DNA of 64,000 bases from Sphingobacterium oryzagri. GTDB lineage: Bacteria; Bacteroidota; Bacteroidia; Sphingobacteriales; Sphingobacteriaceae. The first letter of the stretch is position 1; each line of letters begins with the position of its first letter. Both the position numbers and the translations under genes were made by a program. Positions 26,210 to 35,411 of this stretch are shown piece after piece. The notes under the pieces are model-generated. The model had not been told where the DNA came from. It worked only from the letters and a program-made list of their open reading frames with translations, and made no database searches. The stretch spans positions 1,426,001-1,490,000 of the forward strand of contig NZ_CP117880.1 of assembly GCF_028736175.1 (NCBI RefSeq), given 5' to 3'.

Positions 26210-27097
26210 ATGATTAGTCGAATAGTTAGTGTTATCGTTTTTTCGGTATTGACGTTGCTTGTTGTCGCGCAGGATATCGGGACAGACCGTATCACGATGG
26301 GCAAAATTACCGATAGCAGGTTAAATGAGCTTTCGGGTATGGTAAAATCCTTTAAAAATCCAGATTCCTTTTGGGTGCACAACGATAGTGGCGATAGCGC
26401 ACGTATATTTTTGATCGACAAAAAAGCGGCTGTGCAAGCTGAGTTTTGGCTGGAAGGCGTTAGCTTGGTCGATGCGGAAGATATTGCTTGGTTTGAAGAA
26501 CAGGGAAAATCATACGTAGTGCTGGCCGATATTGGTGATAACCGTGGCGTTCGAAAGGATATTCAATTGTATATTTTTGAAGAACCGCTTTATCAAGCAG
26601 GACAGCAGCGCGTGCTTATTGCTAAGGAGCAGATCAAGAAGATCGTGCTGCGCTATGAAGATAAGCCCCGCGATGCGGAGGCGCTGTTTGTTGATCCGAA
26701 AGATCTGACGGCTTATTTAGTCTCTAAACGTGATTTTCAAGTCGGCGTATATCCCATTGATTTGAAGGTTGCACGCGCACAGGGCCATGCTGAGCTCAAG
26801 CGCGCCTGCAAATTGCCGATGACTTTTATTACTGCGGCTGACATAGCGCGCGATGGGCAGCATATCGTGATCAAAAATTTAGGACAGGTTTTTTATTGGA
26901 AGCGCGATGCGGATGCATCCATTATCCAGTTATTGCAGACAAAGCCTGATACGCTGGCTTACCAACCAGAACCTCAAGGTGAAGCGATATGTTTTGGCGA
27001 GCAACCAACTACTTTTTATACCGTTAGTGAGCGTCCATTGGGCTTAGATGCTTATCTTTACCGCTATCATATTGCAGCTTCAGCTCAGCAGAACTAA
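26210..27097 (+). CDS. uncharacterised secreted, probably beta-propeller protein
   Basis: From ATG 26210 the product is 295 residues with a signal peptide ending LLVVAQD. The more upstream TTG at 26171 would bury the signal peptide, so I reject it. Repeated blade-like segments are visible: ELSGMVKSFKNPDSFWVHND, DAEDIAWFEEQGKSYVVLAD, GDNRGVRKDIQLYIFEEP, DAEALFVDPKDLTAYLVSKR and TAADIARDGQHIVIKN. This type is common in Bacteroidota without an assigned activity; a phytase- or esterase-like role is only a guess. It is followed by an esterase gene at 40 nt. Confidence 0.8.
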   Translation: MISRIVSVIVFSVLTLLVVAQDIGTDRITMGKITDSRLNELSGMVKSFKNPDSFWVHNDSGDSARIFLIDKKAAVQAEFWLEGVSLVDAEDIAWFEEQGKSYVVLADIGDNRGVRKDIQLYIFEEPLYQAGQQRVLIAKEQIKKIVLRYEDKPRDAEALFVDPKDLTAYLVSKRDFQVGVYPIDLKVARAQGHAELKRACKLPMTFITAADIARDGQHIVIKNLGQVFYWKRDADASIIQLLQTKPDTLAYQPEPQGEAICFGEQPTTFYTVSERPLGLDAYLYRYHIAASAQQN

Positions 27098-27137
27098 TAA
27101 TGTTGCTACTGTTTATCGTAAACTTTTACCATTTATA

Positions 27138-27950
27138 ATGAAGAATATCCTTTCGCTATTTGCCGGCCTTTTGTGCGCTTTGTGCGTGCGAGCAGCACAG
27201 GTAGATACCTTACTGGTTTTTAGCAAACCGATGAATAAATCGATTAAAACGGTGGTTGTGTCGCCTACGGGAAAAAAAGCGAGTTCGACTTTGTATTTGC
27301 TACACGGCTACTCGGGCAATTATAGCAACTGGGTGAATAATGCGCCGCAGGTGAAGCAACTGGTTGATGAATATGGCTATGTAGTGGTTTGTCCTGACGG
27401 CGGTTTTGACAGCTGGTATTGGGATACGGATAATGCCAATTACCAATACGAGACATTTATCACCAAAGAACTACTTCCTTTTATCGAAAAGACTTATCAC
27501 GTACAAAGCGATCGAATGCATCGTGCCATTACAGGTTTGAGCATGGGCGGTCATGGTGCGCTCTATTTGGCTTTTAAACACCAGGATCTTTTTGCTTTTG
27601 CGGGTAGTACATCTGGGGGTGTGGATATTCGTCCTTTTCCCAATAATTGGAATATAAAAGCGCGCCTCGGTGCATACCATGAACAGCCGAAAGCGTGGGA
27701 TGAACATACGGTGATGGAATTGACGCACCTCGTGCAACCGGGCAATCTGCAGCTTTTTATCGATTGTGGCACCGCCGATTTTTTCTTTGATGTGAATAAT
27801 AAATTGCATGAAAAACTAACTTACCTTAATATTCCACACCATTATTTAACCATGCCAGGCAAACACGATTGGCATTACTGGTCCCGCTCGATTGTTTTTC
27901 AAATGGCATTTTTCCAACAGTGTTTTTTAGCTACAACAACTACCAAATAA
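27138..27950 (+). CDS. secreted alpha/beta-hydrolase, esterase family
   Basis: From ATG 27138 the enzyme has 270 residues and a signal peptide (ending LCVRAAQ). It belongs to the PF00756 esterase type. LYLLHGYSGNYSNW gives the oxyanion region near 53, GLSMGGHG gives the nucleophile Ser135, CGTADFF the Asp and GKHDWHYW the His. All three catalytic residues are present. The family includes feruloyl, acetyl-xylan and trehalose esterases and S-formylglutathione hydrolase. Export and the following TonB receptor favour an extracytoplasmic ester. The earlier ATG at 27048 overlaps the previous gene and is rejected. Confidence 0.88.
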   Translation: MKNILSLFAGLLCALCVRAAQVDTLLVFSKPMNKSIKTVVVSPTGKKASSTLYLLHGYSGNYSNWVNNAPQVKQLVDEYGYVVVCPDGGFDSWYWDTDNANYQYETFITKELLPFIEKTYHVQSDRMHRAITGLSMGGHGALYLAFKHQDLFAFAGSTSGGVDIRPFPNNWNIKARLGAYHEQPKAWDEHTVMELTHLVQPGNLQLFIDCGTADFFFDVNNKLHEKLTYLNIPHHYLTMPGKHDWHYWSRSIVFQMAFFQQCFLATTTTK

Positions 27951-27959
27951 GCCTAAGCG

Positions 27960-30275
27960 ATGATTAAAATTTTTTTAGCTGTGATCAGCTTGCTGTGTAC
28001 GGTTCCGGTTTTCGCTCAGCAATATGTTTTGAGTGGTGTATTGCGCGATGGACAGTCGGGCGAGACGCTGATCGGAGCAGTTGTGGCCGTAGAAGGCGGC
28101 GAACAAGCGACTAGTACCAATGCTTATGGTTTTTATTCGCTAAGCCTGCCTGCCGGAAGATATACGTTGGCCTTATCTTACGTAGGTTATCAAACGCAAA
28201 CGTTGGCTATTGATCTGCAGGCCAGCCAGCGTTTAAATGCCGAGCTGCAGCCTACCGATAATATGCTGGAAGAAGTCGTGGTGTCAGCCAAAAAGAAAGA
28301 CCGCAATGTGCGCGATGCGCAAATGGGCGCGTTAAATTTTACGATGGAGGAAATTAAAAATGTTCCGGTTCTTTTTGGGGAAAAAGATCTGCTGAAAACC
28401 ATACAGTTGCTTCCGGGTGTGCAAAGCGGTGGTGAGGGCAGTGCAAACTTTTATGTGCGCGGCGGTGGATCAGACCAAAACTTGATTTTGTTGGATGAGG
28501 CGACCGTCTACAATGCATCTCACTTACTTGGATTTTTCTCGACATTCAACTCCGATGCCATTAAAGATGTGCAACTGTATAAAGGTGGTATACCGGCGCA
28601 GTTTGGTGGTCGGATTTCCTCCGTACTGGATATCGCCATGATGGATGGTAACCAAAAACGCTTTGCTGCGGAAGGTGGTATAGGACTTATCGCTTCTCGC
28701 CTTAAATTGGAAGGACCGATCGTAAAAGACAAGAGTTCGTTTATGATCAGTGCGCGCCGTACCTATGCCGATATGTTTCTAAAGCTTTCTAACGATGATG
28801 ATATCAACCAAAGTAAGCTCTATTTCTATGACTTAAATGCCAAATTAAACTACAAGCTGGATGATCGAAATACGTTGTACGTATCGGGCTATTTTGGTAA
28901 AGATGACTTAGGTTATTCTGACCTGTTTAGTTTTGATTGGGGAAATGCGACGGCTACTGTGCGGTGGAACCATATTTTTAACGATAAATTGTTTGGTAAT
29001 ACATCTTTGATCTACAGTGATTTTACGTATAACGTGACCGTTTCCAGCGACGATACAGATTTTAGTATCGCGTCGAAAATTCGAAATTACGATTTGAAAC
29101 AGGACTTTTCTTACTACGCTAATACTAAAAGTACGGTGCGCTTTGGATTTAATGTACTGCAGCAATCGATTCGCCCGGCGAGCTTGAATGCTGCAGCTAG
29201 TGCAAACGTCAACTCGATTACGGTCGATACGCGGCAGGGGATAGATTTGGCGGCTTATGTTTCGCATGAATGGAAGCCAAGCGATCGTTTTTCGGTGATT
29301 TATGGCTTACGGATCAATAATTTTATGGTGATGGGACCAGGCACCTTTTATGATTTTGACGAAGATGGTGAAGCAATCGGTGAGCAGGCCTACGGTAGCG
29401 AAGTCATTAAGCACTACCTCAACTTGGAACCGCGCTTTTCTGCGAGCTATCTGCTGAATCAAACCAGTAGCGTGAAAGCTTCATACAATCGAATCGCGCA
29501 AAATTTGCATCAATTGACCAATACGACATCGAGCTTGCCGACCGATCAATATGTGGTGAGCAGCTTAAATATCAAACCGCAGATTGCCGATCAAGGAGCG
29601 ATTGGTTATTTCCGTAATTTTAACGATAATGCCTATGAGTTTTCGGTGGAAGCCTATTATAAGTATATGCAAAATCAGATTGATTTTCGCAACGGGGCCG
29701 ACTTACAAGCTAATCGGCAATTGGAAGGCGAACTTTTGTTTGGTATCGGCCGCGCTTATGGATTGGAATGGTATTTACGTAAAAACGTGGGTAAATTAAA
29801 CGGTTGGATCAGTTATACGCTTTCCAAAAGTGAGCGCAAATTTACCGAGATCGATAATGGCAATTGGTTTAGTGCGCGTCAGGATCGTACGCACGATCTT
29901 TCGATCGTCGGAATGTATGAATTGTCTAAAAAATGGACGCTAGGCGCCACATTTGTGTTTAATACCGGCAATGCGGTCACTTTTCCGAGTGGTAAATATG
30001 AGGTAGATGGCAGATCGATGTTTTATTACACCGAACGCAACGGCTACCGCATGCCAAACTATCACCGTTTGGATTTATCGGCCACATACGAGCCTATCAA
30101 GAAGAACAAGCGTTTTCAATCCAGTTGGACATTCGGCGTTTACAATGCTTACAACCGTAGAAATGCCTATATCATTGATTTCCGCGACAGCGAAACAACG
30201 CCAAACGCTACAGAGGCTTATCAGGTAGCTCTTTTTGGAATCATCCCATCGGTTACTTGGAATTTTAAATTTTAA
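27960..30275 (+). CDS. TonB-dependent receptor with carboxypeptidase-like N-terminal domain
   Basis: This 771-residue outer-membrane protein has a signal peptide (ending VPVFAQ) and a CarboxypepD_reg-like domain at about 22-105 (YVLSGVLRDGQSGETLIGA, YGFYSLSLPAGRYTLALSYV). A plug domain follows (KNVPVLFGEKDLLKTIQLLP, FYVRGGGSDQNLILLDEATV), then a 22-strand barrel. It lacks the SusC-specific partner SusD; instead a DUF4249 lipoprotein starts 4 nt after its stop, a pairing that recurs in Bacteroidota. It takes up an unknown ligand across the outer membrane. It is 9 nt from the esterase gene, which suggests one operon. Confidence 0.93.
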   Translation: MIKIFLAVISLLCTVPVFAQQYVLSGVLRDGQSGETLIGAVVAVEGGEQATSTNAYGFYSLSLPAGRYTLALSYVGYQTQTLAIDLQASQRLNAELQPTDNMLEEVVVSAKKKDRNVRDAQMGALNFTMEEIKNVPVLFGEKDLLKTIQLLPGVQSGGEGSANFYVRGGGSDQNLILLDEATVYNASHLLGFFSTFNSDAIKDVQLYKGGIPAQFGGRISSVLDIAMMDGNQKRFAAEGGIGLIASRLKLEGPIVKDKSSFMISARRTYADMFLKLSNDDDINQSKLYFYDLNAKLNYKLDDRNTLYVSGYFGKDDLGYSDLFSFDWGNATATVRWNHIFNDKLFGNTSLIYSDFTYNVTVSSDDTDFSIASKIRNYDLKQDFSYYANTKSTVRFGFNVLQQSIRPASLNAAASANVNSITVDTRQGIDLAAYVSHEWKPSDRFSVIYGLRINNFMVMGPGTFYDFDEDGEAIGEQAYGSEVIKHYLNLEPRFSASYLLNQTSSVKASYNRIAQNLHQLTNTTSSLPTDQYVVSSLNIKPQIADQGAIGYFRNFNDNAYEFSVEAYYKYMQNQIDFRNGADLQANRQLEGELLFGIGRAYGLEWYLRKNVGKLNGWISYTLSKSERKFTEIDNGNWFSARQDRTHDLSIVGMYELSKKWTLGATFVFNTGNAVTFPSGKYEVDGRSMFYYTERNGYRMPNYHRLDLSATYEPIKKNKRFQSSWTFGVYNAYNRRNAYIIDFRDSETTPNATEAYQVALFGIIPSVTWNFKF

Positions 30276-30279
30276 CAGC

Positions 30280-31095
30280 ATGAAAGCTCACTTTTACATC
30301 GCTATATTGTCTTTCCTTTTCCTTTTCAGCGCTTGCGAAGACGTTATCGATATCAATCTGAACGACGCCGATCCGCGCTTTGTGATCGAAGCGCAATTGT
30401 CTGATTTAGAATCTGTACAGCGCATACGCGTTTCGAAAACCGTTCCATTTACGGCTTCGGTCAATTCTGATCCAGTGGCCGATGCGGTCGTTACCGTAAC
30501 AGACAACCGCGGTCGGATTTACAATTTTTCATACGATGCAAATGGCTCTTACGTAAACCGTAATTTTCGTCCCGTTGCTAATCGTAGTTACGATCTTTTA
30601 GTAACCGTTGGCGAAGAGCGGTTTGAGTCGAGCTGTGTGATGCCGCCTTATGTTGATGTCGACTCGGTAGGCATATTGGAAGAAACCATATTTAACGATA
30701 CTTACTATTTCGCAACGTTTAAATTTACCGATCCGATAGGTGTGGAGAATTACTACAAGTATGATATCTCGATCAATGGAAGCGCATTTAAATTTGCAAG
30801 CGCGTTAAACGATAAGTTTAATGACGGTCTTTTTATAACTCACCAAATTGGCGATCGGGATACCGACATGATGGTAGGGGATAGCGTGATGGTTAGAAGA
30901 TATTGTGTAGATCGCCGCGTATTCAACTATTGGAATGAATTTCAGTCGACTAATCCCGGCACGGCCGCGCCAGGAAATCCGACGTCAAATATCTCGAATA
31001 ATGCATTAGGCTATTTTTCTGTAGCATCTTGCAAAGAATTTGGATTGACGATTTTAGAGAGCGAGCCGGAAGCGGAGCCGCCGCCGATTATGTAA
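30280..31095 (+). CDS. DUF4249 lipoprotein, partner of the TonB receptor
   Basis: From ATG 30280 the product has 271 residues with lipobox LFSAC and Cys 19. The DUF4249 pattern is visible: DVIDINLNDADPRFVIEAQL, VRVSKTVPFTASV-like IRVSKTVPFTASVNSDPV, AVVTVTDNRGRIYNF, and a C-terminal NPTSNISNNALGYFSVAS. The fold is Ig-like and the protein is likely surface-exposed. Members usually follow a TonB receptor and are thought to help bind the ligand. An upstream in-frame start at 30235 overlaps the receptor and is rejected. Confidence 0.88.
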   Translation: MKAHFYIAILSFLFLFSACEDVIDINLNDADPRFVIEAQLSDLESVQRIRVSKTVPFTASVNSDPVADAVVTVTDNRGRIYNFSYDANGSYVNRNFRPVANRSYDLLVTVGEERFESSCVMPPYVDVDSVGILEETIFNDTYYFATFKFTDPIGVENYYKYDISINGSAFKFASALNDKFNDGLFITHQIGDRDTDMMVGDSVMVRRYCVDRRVFNYWNEFQSTNPGTAAPGNPTSNISNNALGYFSVASCKEFGLTILESEPEAEPPPIM

Positions 31096-31104
31096 ATTCC
31101 TGCT

Positions 31105-31713
31105 TTACAACAATCCAAAACTAAAGCCTTTTTCCTGTAAATAGGCAATAGCTTTCGGAAGCGCGTAGCTTACGCGGGGCAAAGCCTTGATGTTATCGTG
31201 AAAAACAATGATGGAGCCGTTTCGCGTATAGTTAACCACATGTTGGTAGCATTTCTCCGGAGAAAGTTGCTCGTCAAAATCACCCGATAACACATCCCAG
31301 AATATAACGTCAAAATCGGGATATAGCGCACGTAGCTGCGATTTTTTTGCGCGTGCATAAGGCGGACGAAACAAGTTTGTCTTAGTCAGTGTCTGGCAGC
31401 GAGCGACATTGGCCAGGTAATGATCGTCTGCCTGATCCCAGCCTTTGAGGTGGTTGTACGTGTGGTTGCCAACCTGATGGCCTTCGCGTATTATGCGTGC
31501 AAAGATGTCTTTATTTTTTACGATATTTTCGCCTACACAAAAGAAAGTAGCTTTCACCTGATATTTAGCAAGCGTATCAAGAATAAAAGGCGTAACTTCC
31601 GGAATAGGGCCATCATCAAATGTGAGGTATATCTTTTTCTCCTTTCTTGATTTGTTAAAGGTTACTTTGGCGTAGTACCAACGTAAAAAAAAGGGAGCGT
31701 TAATAAAATACAT
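31105..31713 (-). CDS. polysaccharide deacetylase (NodB homology)
   Basis: From ATG 31713 this enzyme has 202 residues. It shows NodB motif 1 YLTFDDGP (two metal/catalytic Asp), motif 2 HTYNH (metal His residues), FRPPYA, and a later IIVFHDN. It removes acetyl groups from N-acetylated sugars such as peptidoglycan or chitin-like chains. The N-terminal FFLRWYYAKVTF may be a membrane-associated segment rather than a cleaved signal. A TTG start at 31740 falls inside the -7 box (31738-31745) and is therefore unlikely. It is divergent from the TolC gene. Confidence 0.92.
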   Translation of the reverse strand: MYFINAPFFLRWYYAKVTFNKSRKEKKIYLTFDDGPIPEVTPFILDTLAKYQVKATFFCVGENIVKNKDIFARIIREGHQVGNHTYNHLKGWDQADDHYLANVARCQTLTKTNLFRPPYARAKKSQLRALYPDFDVIFWDVLSGDFDEQLSPEKCYQHVVNYTRNGSIIVFHDNIKALPRVSYALPKAIAYLQEKGFSFGLL

Positions 31714-31737
31714 ATTGATAATCTCAGATTTTTGTCC

Positions 31738-31745
31738 CAAATTTA
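31738..31745 (-). promoter_or_regulatory. TAnnTTTG element of the deacetylase gene
   Basis: On the minus strand TAAATTTG matches the -7 consensus and lies 24 nt before ATG 31713. It decides the start, because the TTG alternative at 31740 lies inside it. Confidence 0.45.
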
Positions 31746-31771
31746 GGAATCATTTATCCTTAAATTACGAA

Positions 31772-33133
31772 ATGATACGAAAATTATCTTTCTGTATATT
31801 TTCTTTGCTGTTTTTAGTGGGCGGCAATTTGTCTGTTGCTTATGGTCAGATTAGCCTGGAACAGGCGATAAAAACAACGCTGGATCGCAATCTTGAGGTA
31901 AGGCAAGCACAATTTGGCTATGCGCTGAGCGAGCAGACTTTATATCAGTCAAAATCTGAGTTATACCCTAGCTTGTCGTTTAATGCCAACAACTCGTACA
32001 ACTACGGCTTAACCTTTGACCAGACTTCTGGTCAGTTAATTCGAGGAAATGATTGGACGAGTAATGCTGGGGCACAGTTTTCATCCAGTTATGCGGTTTT
32101 CCAGGGATTTCAACGCATCAATCAGATTAAGGCGAATAAAATACAACTGATGATCGATGAGTCACAAGTCGAAAAGGTTAAAAATGATCTGATCTTATCG
32201 GTGGTTACCAACTACCTGGAAGCAATAACTAATGGTGAGCTCTTCGAAGCAGCCAAACAGCAGGTAAAACTTTCGCGAGAGCAATTGCGACAGGATAGTA
32301 TCCAATTTGCAGTGGGCAATAAGACTGTTGCTGATATTGCGCAGGCCGAAAACCAGGTAGCAACTGATGAACTCAGTATCATGACATCTGAAAATGCTTA
32401 TGAAATGTCGTTGCTGAATTTAAAACAATTGATGGAAATGTCGCCGGATACAGTTTTTGCGTTGGAAAAGCCGAATATTGCTGAGATCATGGCGGAATAT
32501 GCCATCCTTTCCTTTGAAGATGTTTTTGAAAAAGCATTGATCACGCAGCCGGCCATCGGCCAAGCTGGACAGACCAAAATATTGGCACAGAAAAATATTG
32601 ACATCGCGCGGGGCGCTTATTATCCTACCTTAAGATTTTCTGCCGGATACGGCACCAATTACTCCTCTCAGGCACGTATTATTGGCACCACCATCTTTAT
32701 GCCTTTTTTTGACCAGTTTAATGAAAACCGGTCTTTCCTTGGTGCATTTAATCTGGAAGTGCCGATATTTAATAACAACCGTACAAAAGTAGCGGTGAGC
32801 AAAGCCAAAATAAACTACTTACAGGCACAAAATGATGAAGCTCTTTTACGCCGAAACTTGCAAAAGACAATTGCACAGGCCATTTTGGATTTAAAATTTG
32901 CCAATAAGCAATATTTTACCTCACAAGTTGCCTTTAATTCATCGCGAGTTGCCTTTGAAGCGATAAGGGAACGCTATGACGTCGGCATGGCGAACTCAAT
33001 AGAAATGTTTACTGCGCAAACAAATATGAACCGTGCCGAGTTTGATATGATCCGTCGAAAATATGAAATGGTGTTTCGTGGGAAAGTAATCGACTATTAT
33101 ATTGGCAATCCAATTACATTTAATGACAAGTAA
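31772..33133 (+). CDS. TolC-family outer-membrane efflux protein
   Basis: From ATG 31772 the protein has 453 residues, a signal peptide (ending SVAYGQ) and two OEP repeats. Characteristic segments are NLEVRQAQFGYALSEQTLYQ, VFQGFQRINQIKANKIQLMI, and the mirrored LEVPIFNNNRTKVAVSKAKI. It would be the outer-membrane channel of a tripartite exporter. The adaptor gene follows by 5 nt. Unlike the operon at 5.8 kb, no permease follows. Confidence 0.92.
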   Translation: MIRKLSFCIFSLLFLVGGNLSVAYGQISLEQAIKTTLDRNLEVRQAQFGYALSEQTLYQSKSELYPSLSFNANNSYNYGLTFDQTSGQLIRGNDWTSNAGAQFSSSYAVFQGFQRINQIKANKIQLMIDESQVEKVKNDLILSVVTNYLEAITNGELFEAAKQQVKLSREQLRQDSIQFAVGNKTVADIAQAENQVATDELSIMTSENAYEMSLLNLKQLMEMSPDTVFALEKPNIAEIMAEYAILSFEDVFEKALITQPAIGQAGQTKILAQKNIDIARGAYYPTLRFSAGYGTNYSSQARIIGTTIFMPFFDQFNENRSFLGAFNLEVPIFNNNRTKVAVSKAKINYLQAQNDEALLRRNLQKTIAQAILDLKFANKQYFTSQVAFNSSRVAFEAIRERYDVGMANSIEMFTAQTNMNRAEFDMIRRKYEMVFRGKVIDYYIGNPITFNDK

Positions 33134-33138
33134 TACAC

Positions 33139-34455
33139 ATGGCAAAGAAGAAAAGTTCACTTCCTAAAATTTTGGTTATCAGTGCTGTGGTGCTGTTAAT
33201 TCTCGCGATTGCCGGGGCGAAATTGGGTTGGTTTGGCGATGGCGGCGAACAAAAAGTTGCGGTGGATGCGGTACAGGAAAAGACCATTTCTGAGCTGGTT
33301 TCTGCCAGCGGTAAAGTACAACCCGAATTTGAGGTGAAATTGAGCTCGGAGGTTTCCGGAGAAATCATCGAGCTAAACGTTCGCGAAGGCGACGTGGTGA
33401 AAAAAGGACAGGTTTTATGTCGGGTAAAGCCCGATTTGTTGCAATCAAGTTACGATCAGGTGGCCGCAATGGTCAATCAGCAACAGGCGAATCTGGGTGT
33501 TTCGCAGCAGATGCTCAAGCAGCAGGAAGCCAATTTTGTAAACACTGAGGCAACTTATAAGCGGAGTTTAGAATTGTTTGACAAGCGCGTAATCTCGGCA
33601 TCAGAAATGGACAAAGCGCGTGCGGATTACGAAGCTGCGCGCGCAAGTATCGAGTCGCAACGCCAGCAGGTGGTCGCTGCGCGATTTGGCGTGAGCCAGT
33701 CGCAGGCACAATTGCAGGAAGCTGGAAACAGCTTGTCGCGGACTACGATCTATGCGCCAGCGGATGGTATCATCTCGCTGTTATCGATCGAGCTTGGAGA
33801 GCGCGTTGTGGGCACGGCACAAATGGCGGGAACGGAGATCATGCGCATCGCTAATATGTCGTCGATGGAAGTCAATGTCGAGGTCAACGAAAATGATATT
33901 AACCGCGTTAAGGTAGGTAACACGGCCAGTATTGAGGTCGATGCGTTTCAAGGACGTAAATTTAACGGCGTCGTAACGGAGATTTCCAGTTCTTCTACCG
34001 CAACCGGAACCACGGCAACAACGACGACCACAGCGGAGCAGGTGACCAATTTTAATGTGAAAGTGCGTATAGATTCAACGTCTTATGCGGACTTGATGGA
34101 TGATGGAAATATCAATACCTCGCCTTTTAAGCCGGGTTTGTCGGCTACCGTGCAGATTCATACAAAATCGGATAAAGGTCTGATCGTGCCGATACAGGCG
34201 GTTACTGTGCGGGCGAATGATAGTGCGAAAGATTCAGTCGACAACAGTGAAGTTAAAGAGTATGTATTCGTCTTACAAGGCAACAGCGTCAAGATGGTGG
34301 AGGTAAAGACCGGTATTCAGGATGATACCAATATTATTGTCAAATCGGGTTTGAAAAAAGGCGACGAGGTGGTTTCGCGTCCATTTAATGCGATTTCTAA
34401 GATTCTGCAAGACGGCACGCTGGTAAAGAAAGTAAGTGCAAACGAGTTAAAGTAA
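33139..34455 (+). CDS. HlyD/MacA-type periplasmic adaptor
   Basis: This 438-residue protein is anchored by an N-terminal TM (ILVISAVVLLILAIAGAKLG). It has the lipoyl half GEIIELNVREGDVVKKGQVL, a coiled-coil hairpin of about 100 residues (VAAMVNQQQANLGVSQQMLK onward), the second half TIYAPADGIISLLSIELGER, a barrel with a Thr/Ser-rich insertion (TATGTTATTTTTAEQ) and a C-terminal domain. MacA-type adaptors work with MacB ABC permeases or FtsX-like proteins. The next genes are unrelated, so its permease must be encoded elsewhere. Confidence 0.9.
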   Translation: MAKKKSSLPKILVISAVVLLILAIAGAKLGWFGDGGEQKVAVDAVQEKTISELVSASGKVQPEFEVKLSSEVSGEIIELNVREGDVVKKGQVLCRVKPDLLQSSYDQVAAMVNQQQANLGVSQQMLKQQEANFVNTEATYKRSLELFDKRVISASEMDKARADYEAARASIESQRQQVVAARFGVSQSQAQLQEAGNSLSRTTIYAPADGIISLLSIELGERVVGTAQMAGTEIMRIANMSSMEVNVEVNENDINRVKVGNTASIEVDAFQGRKFNGVVTEISSSSTATGTTATTTTTAEQVTNFNVKVRIDSTSYADLMDDGNINTSPFKPGLSATVQIHTKSDKGLIVPIQAVTVRANDSAKDSVDNSEVKEYVFVLQGNSVKMVEVKTGIQDDTNIIVKSGLKKGDEVVSRPFNAISKILQDGTLVKKVSANELK

Positions 34456-34481
34456 ACGCAGGCACGCGAAAGGGTAGCACG

Positions 34482-35408
34482 ATGAAAAAACTGCTTTTGT
34501 TTTTCGCTATGACAGAACAGGAAAGACGCGGCTTTCTGGCGCTGCTGTTTGTTATCTTCTTGATAAGCCTGTTTCCTTTTGCCTACAGAATATTTTGGCG
34601 CGAGCCACCGGCAACAGCACCGGCGATCGCCTGGATATTGGATCATAATCACCTTGGGAGCGATGCCGACGCTTTTGCTCCTGATCCAACAATTGATCGT
34701 GCAACAGATGCTACTACACTGGGTATAAACAGGAAAGCGAGGGGCGCCTTGTTTTTCTTCGATCCCAATAATTTGCCTGCCGAGCGCTGGCGTGCGTTGG
34801 GTTTTTCTGACAAGCAAATTGCCGTTATTAAAAATTACGAAGCTAAAGGAGGCAAGTTTTACCGGCCGGAGGATGTCGCTAAAATATACGTCATCAGCGC
34901 CGAGCAGTTTAGCAAGATTGCGCCGTATTTGCAATTTCCCGAAAAGCCGTCGAAGAGCTTGCCGGAGAAACAGTATGCGCGCGAGCAGCATGCTACAGCT
35001 TTATTGCAGCTCGACCTCAATCAGGCAGACACGAGTGCGCTCGTTCGCTTGAATGGCATTGGGCCGGTATTATCCGCACGAATCGTCAAGTTTCGCGACA
35101 ATTTAGGTGGTTTTCACACCGTGGAACAGCTTAAGGAAGTATATGGCTTGTCGACAGAAACCTACGAACGCATCAAAGCACAACTGTTGGTCGCGCAGCC
35201 GCGTATTAAGCAGTTGGCGATCAATCGCCTTTCAGAAGAAGAGCTCGCGGCACACCCTTATATCTCTTACAAGGTAGCGCGATTAATTGTGCGCTATCGG
35301 GAACAGCATGGTAATTTTGACCAGTTGGCAGATCTGCGCAATATTTATACCCTAGATGCCGATTTTTTGCGTAAAATTGGGCCTTATTTAAATTTCAACG
35401 AAGAATAG
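34482..35408 (+). CDS. membrane-anchored helix-hairpin-helix (ComEA-like) protein
   Basis: This 308-residue protein has one N-terminal TM (GFLALLFVIFLISLFPFAYR) and three helix-hairpin-helix regions: FDPNNLPAERWRALGFSDKQ near 88, LNQADTSALVRLNGIGPVLS near 173, and YISYKVARLIVRYREQHGNF near 260. ComEA-like proteins bind DNA during uptake, but many Bacteroidota encode such proteins in non-competence settings. The position after an exporter pair and 3 nt before apt does not clarify its task. ATG 34482 is preferred; ATG 34509 would give a shorter tail before the TM. Confidence 0.85.
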   Translation: MKKLLLFFAMTEQERRGFLALLFVIFLISLFPFAYRIFWREPPATAPAIAWILDHNHLGSDADAFAPDPTIDRATDATTLGINRKARGALFFFDPNNLPAERWRALGFSDKQIAVIKNYEAKGGKFYRPEDVAKIYVISAEQFSKIAPYLQFPEKPSKSLPEKQYAREQHATALLQLDLNQADTSALVRLNGIGPVLSARIVKFRDNLGGFHTVEQLKEVYGLSTETYERIKAQLLVAQPRIKQLAINRLSEEELAAHPYISYKVARLIVRYREQHGNFDQLADLRNIYTLDADFLRKIGPYLNFNEE

Positions 35409-35411
35409 AAT

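Noticed and set aside
34317..34991. Antisense frame of 224 codons opposite the adaptor and helix-hairpin-helix genes
   Set aside because: The sense strand carries two clear protein families; the antisense product shows no family pattern.
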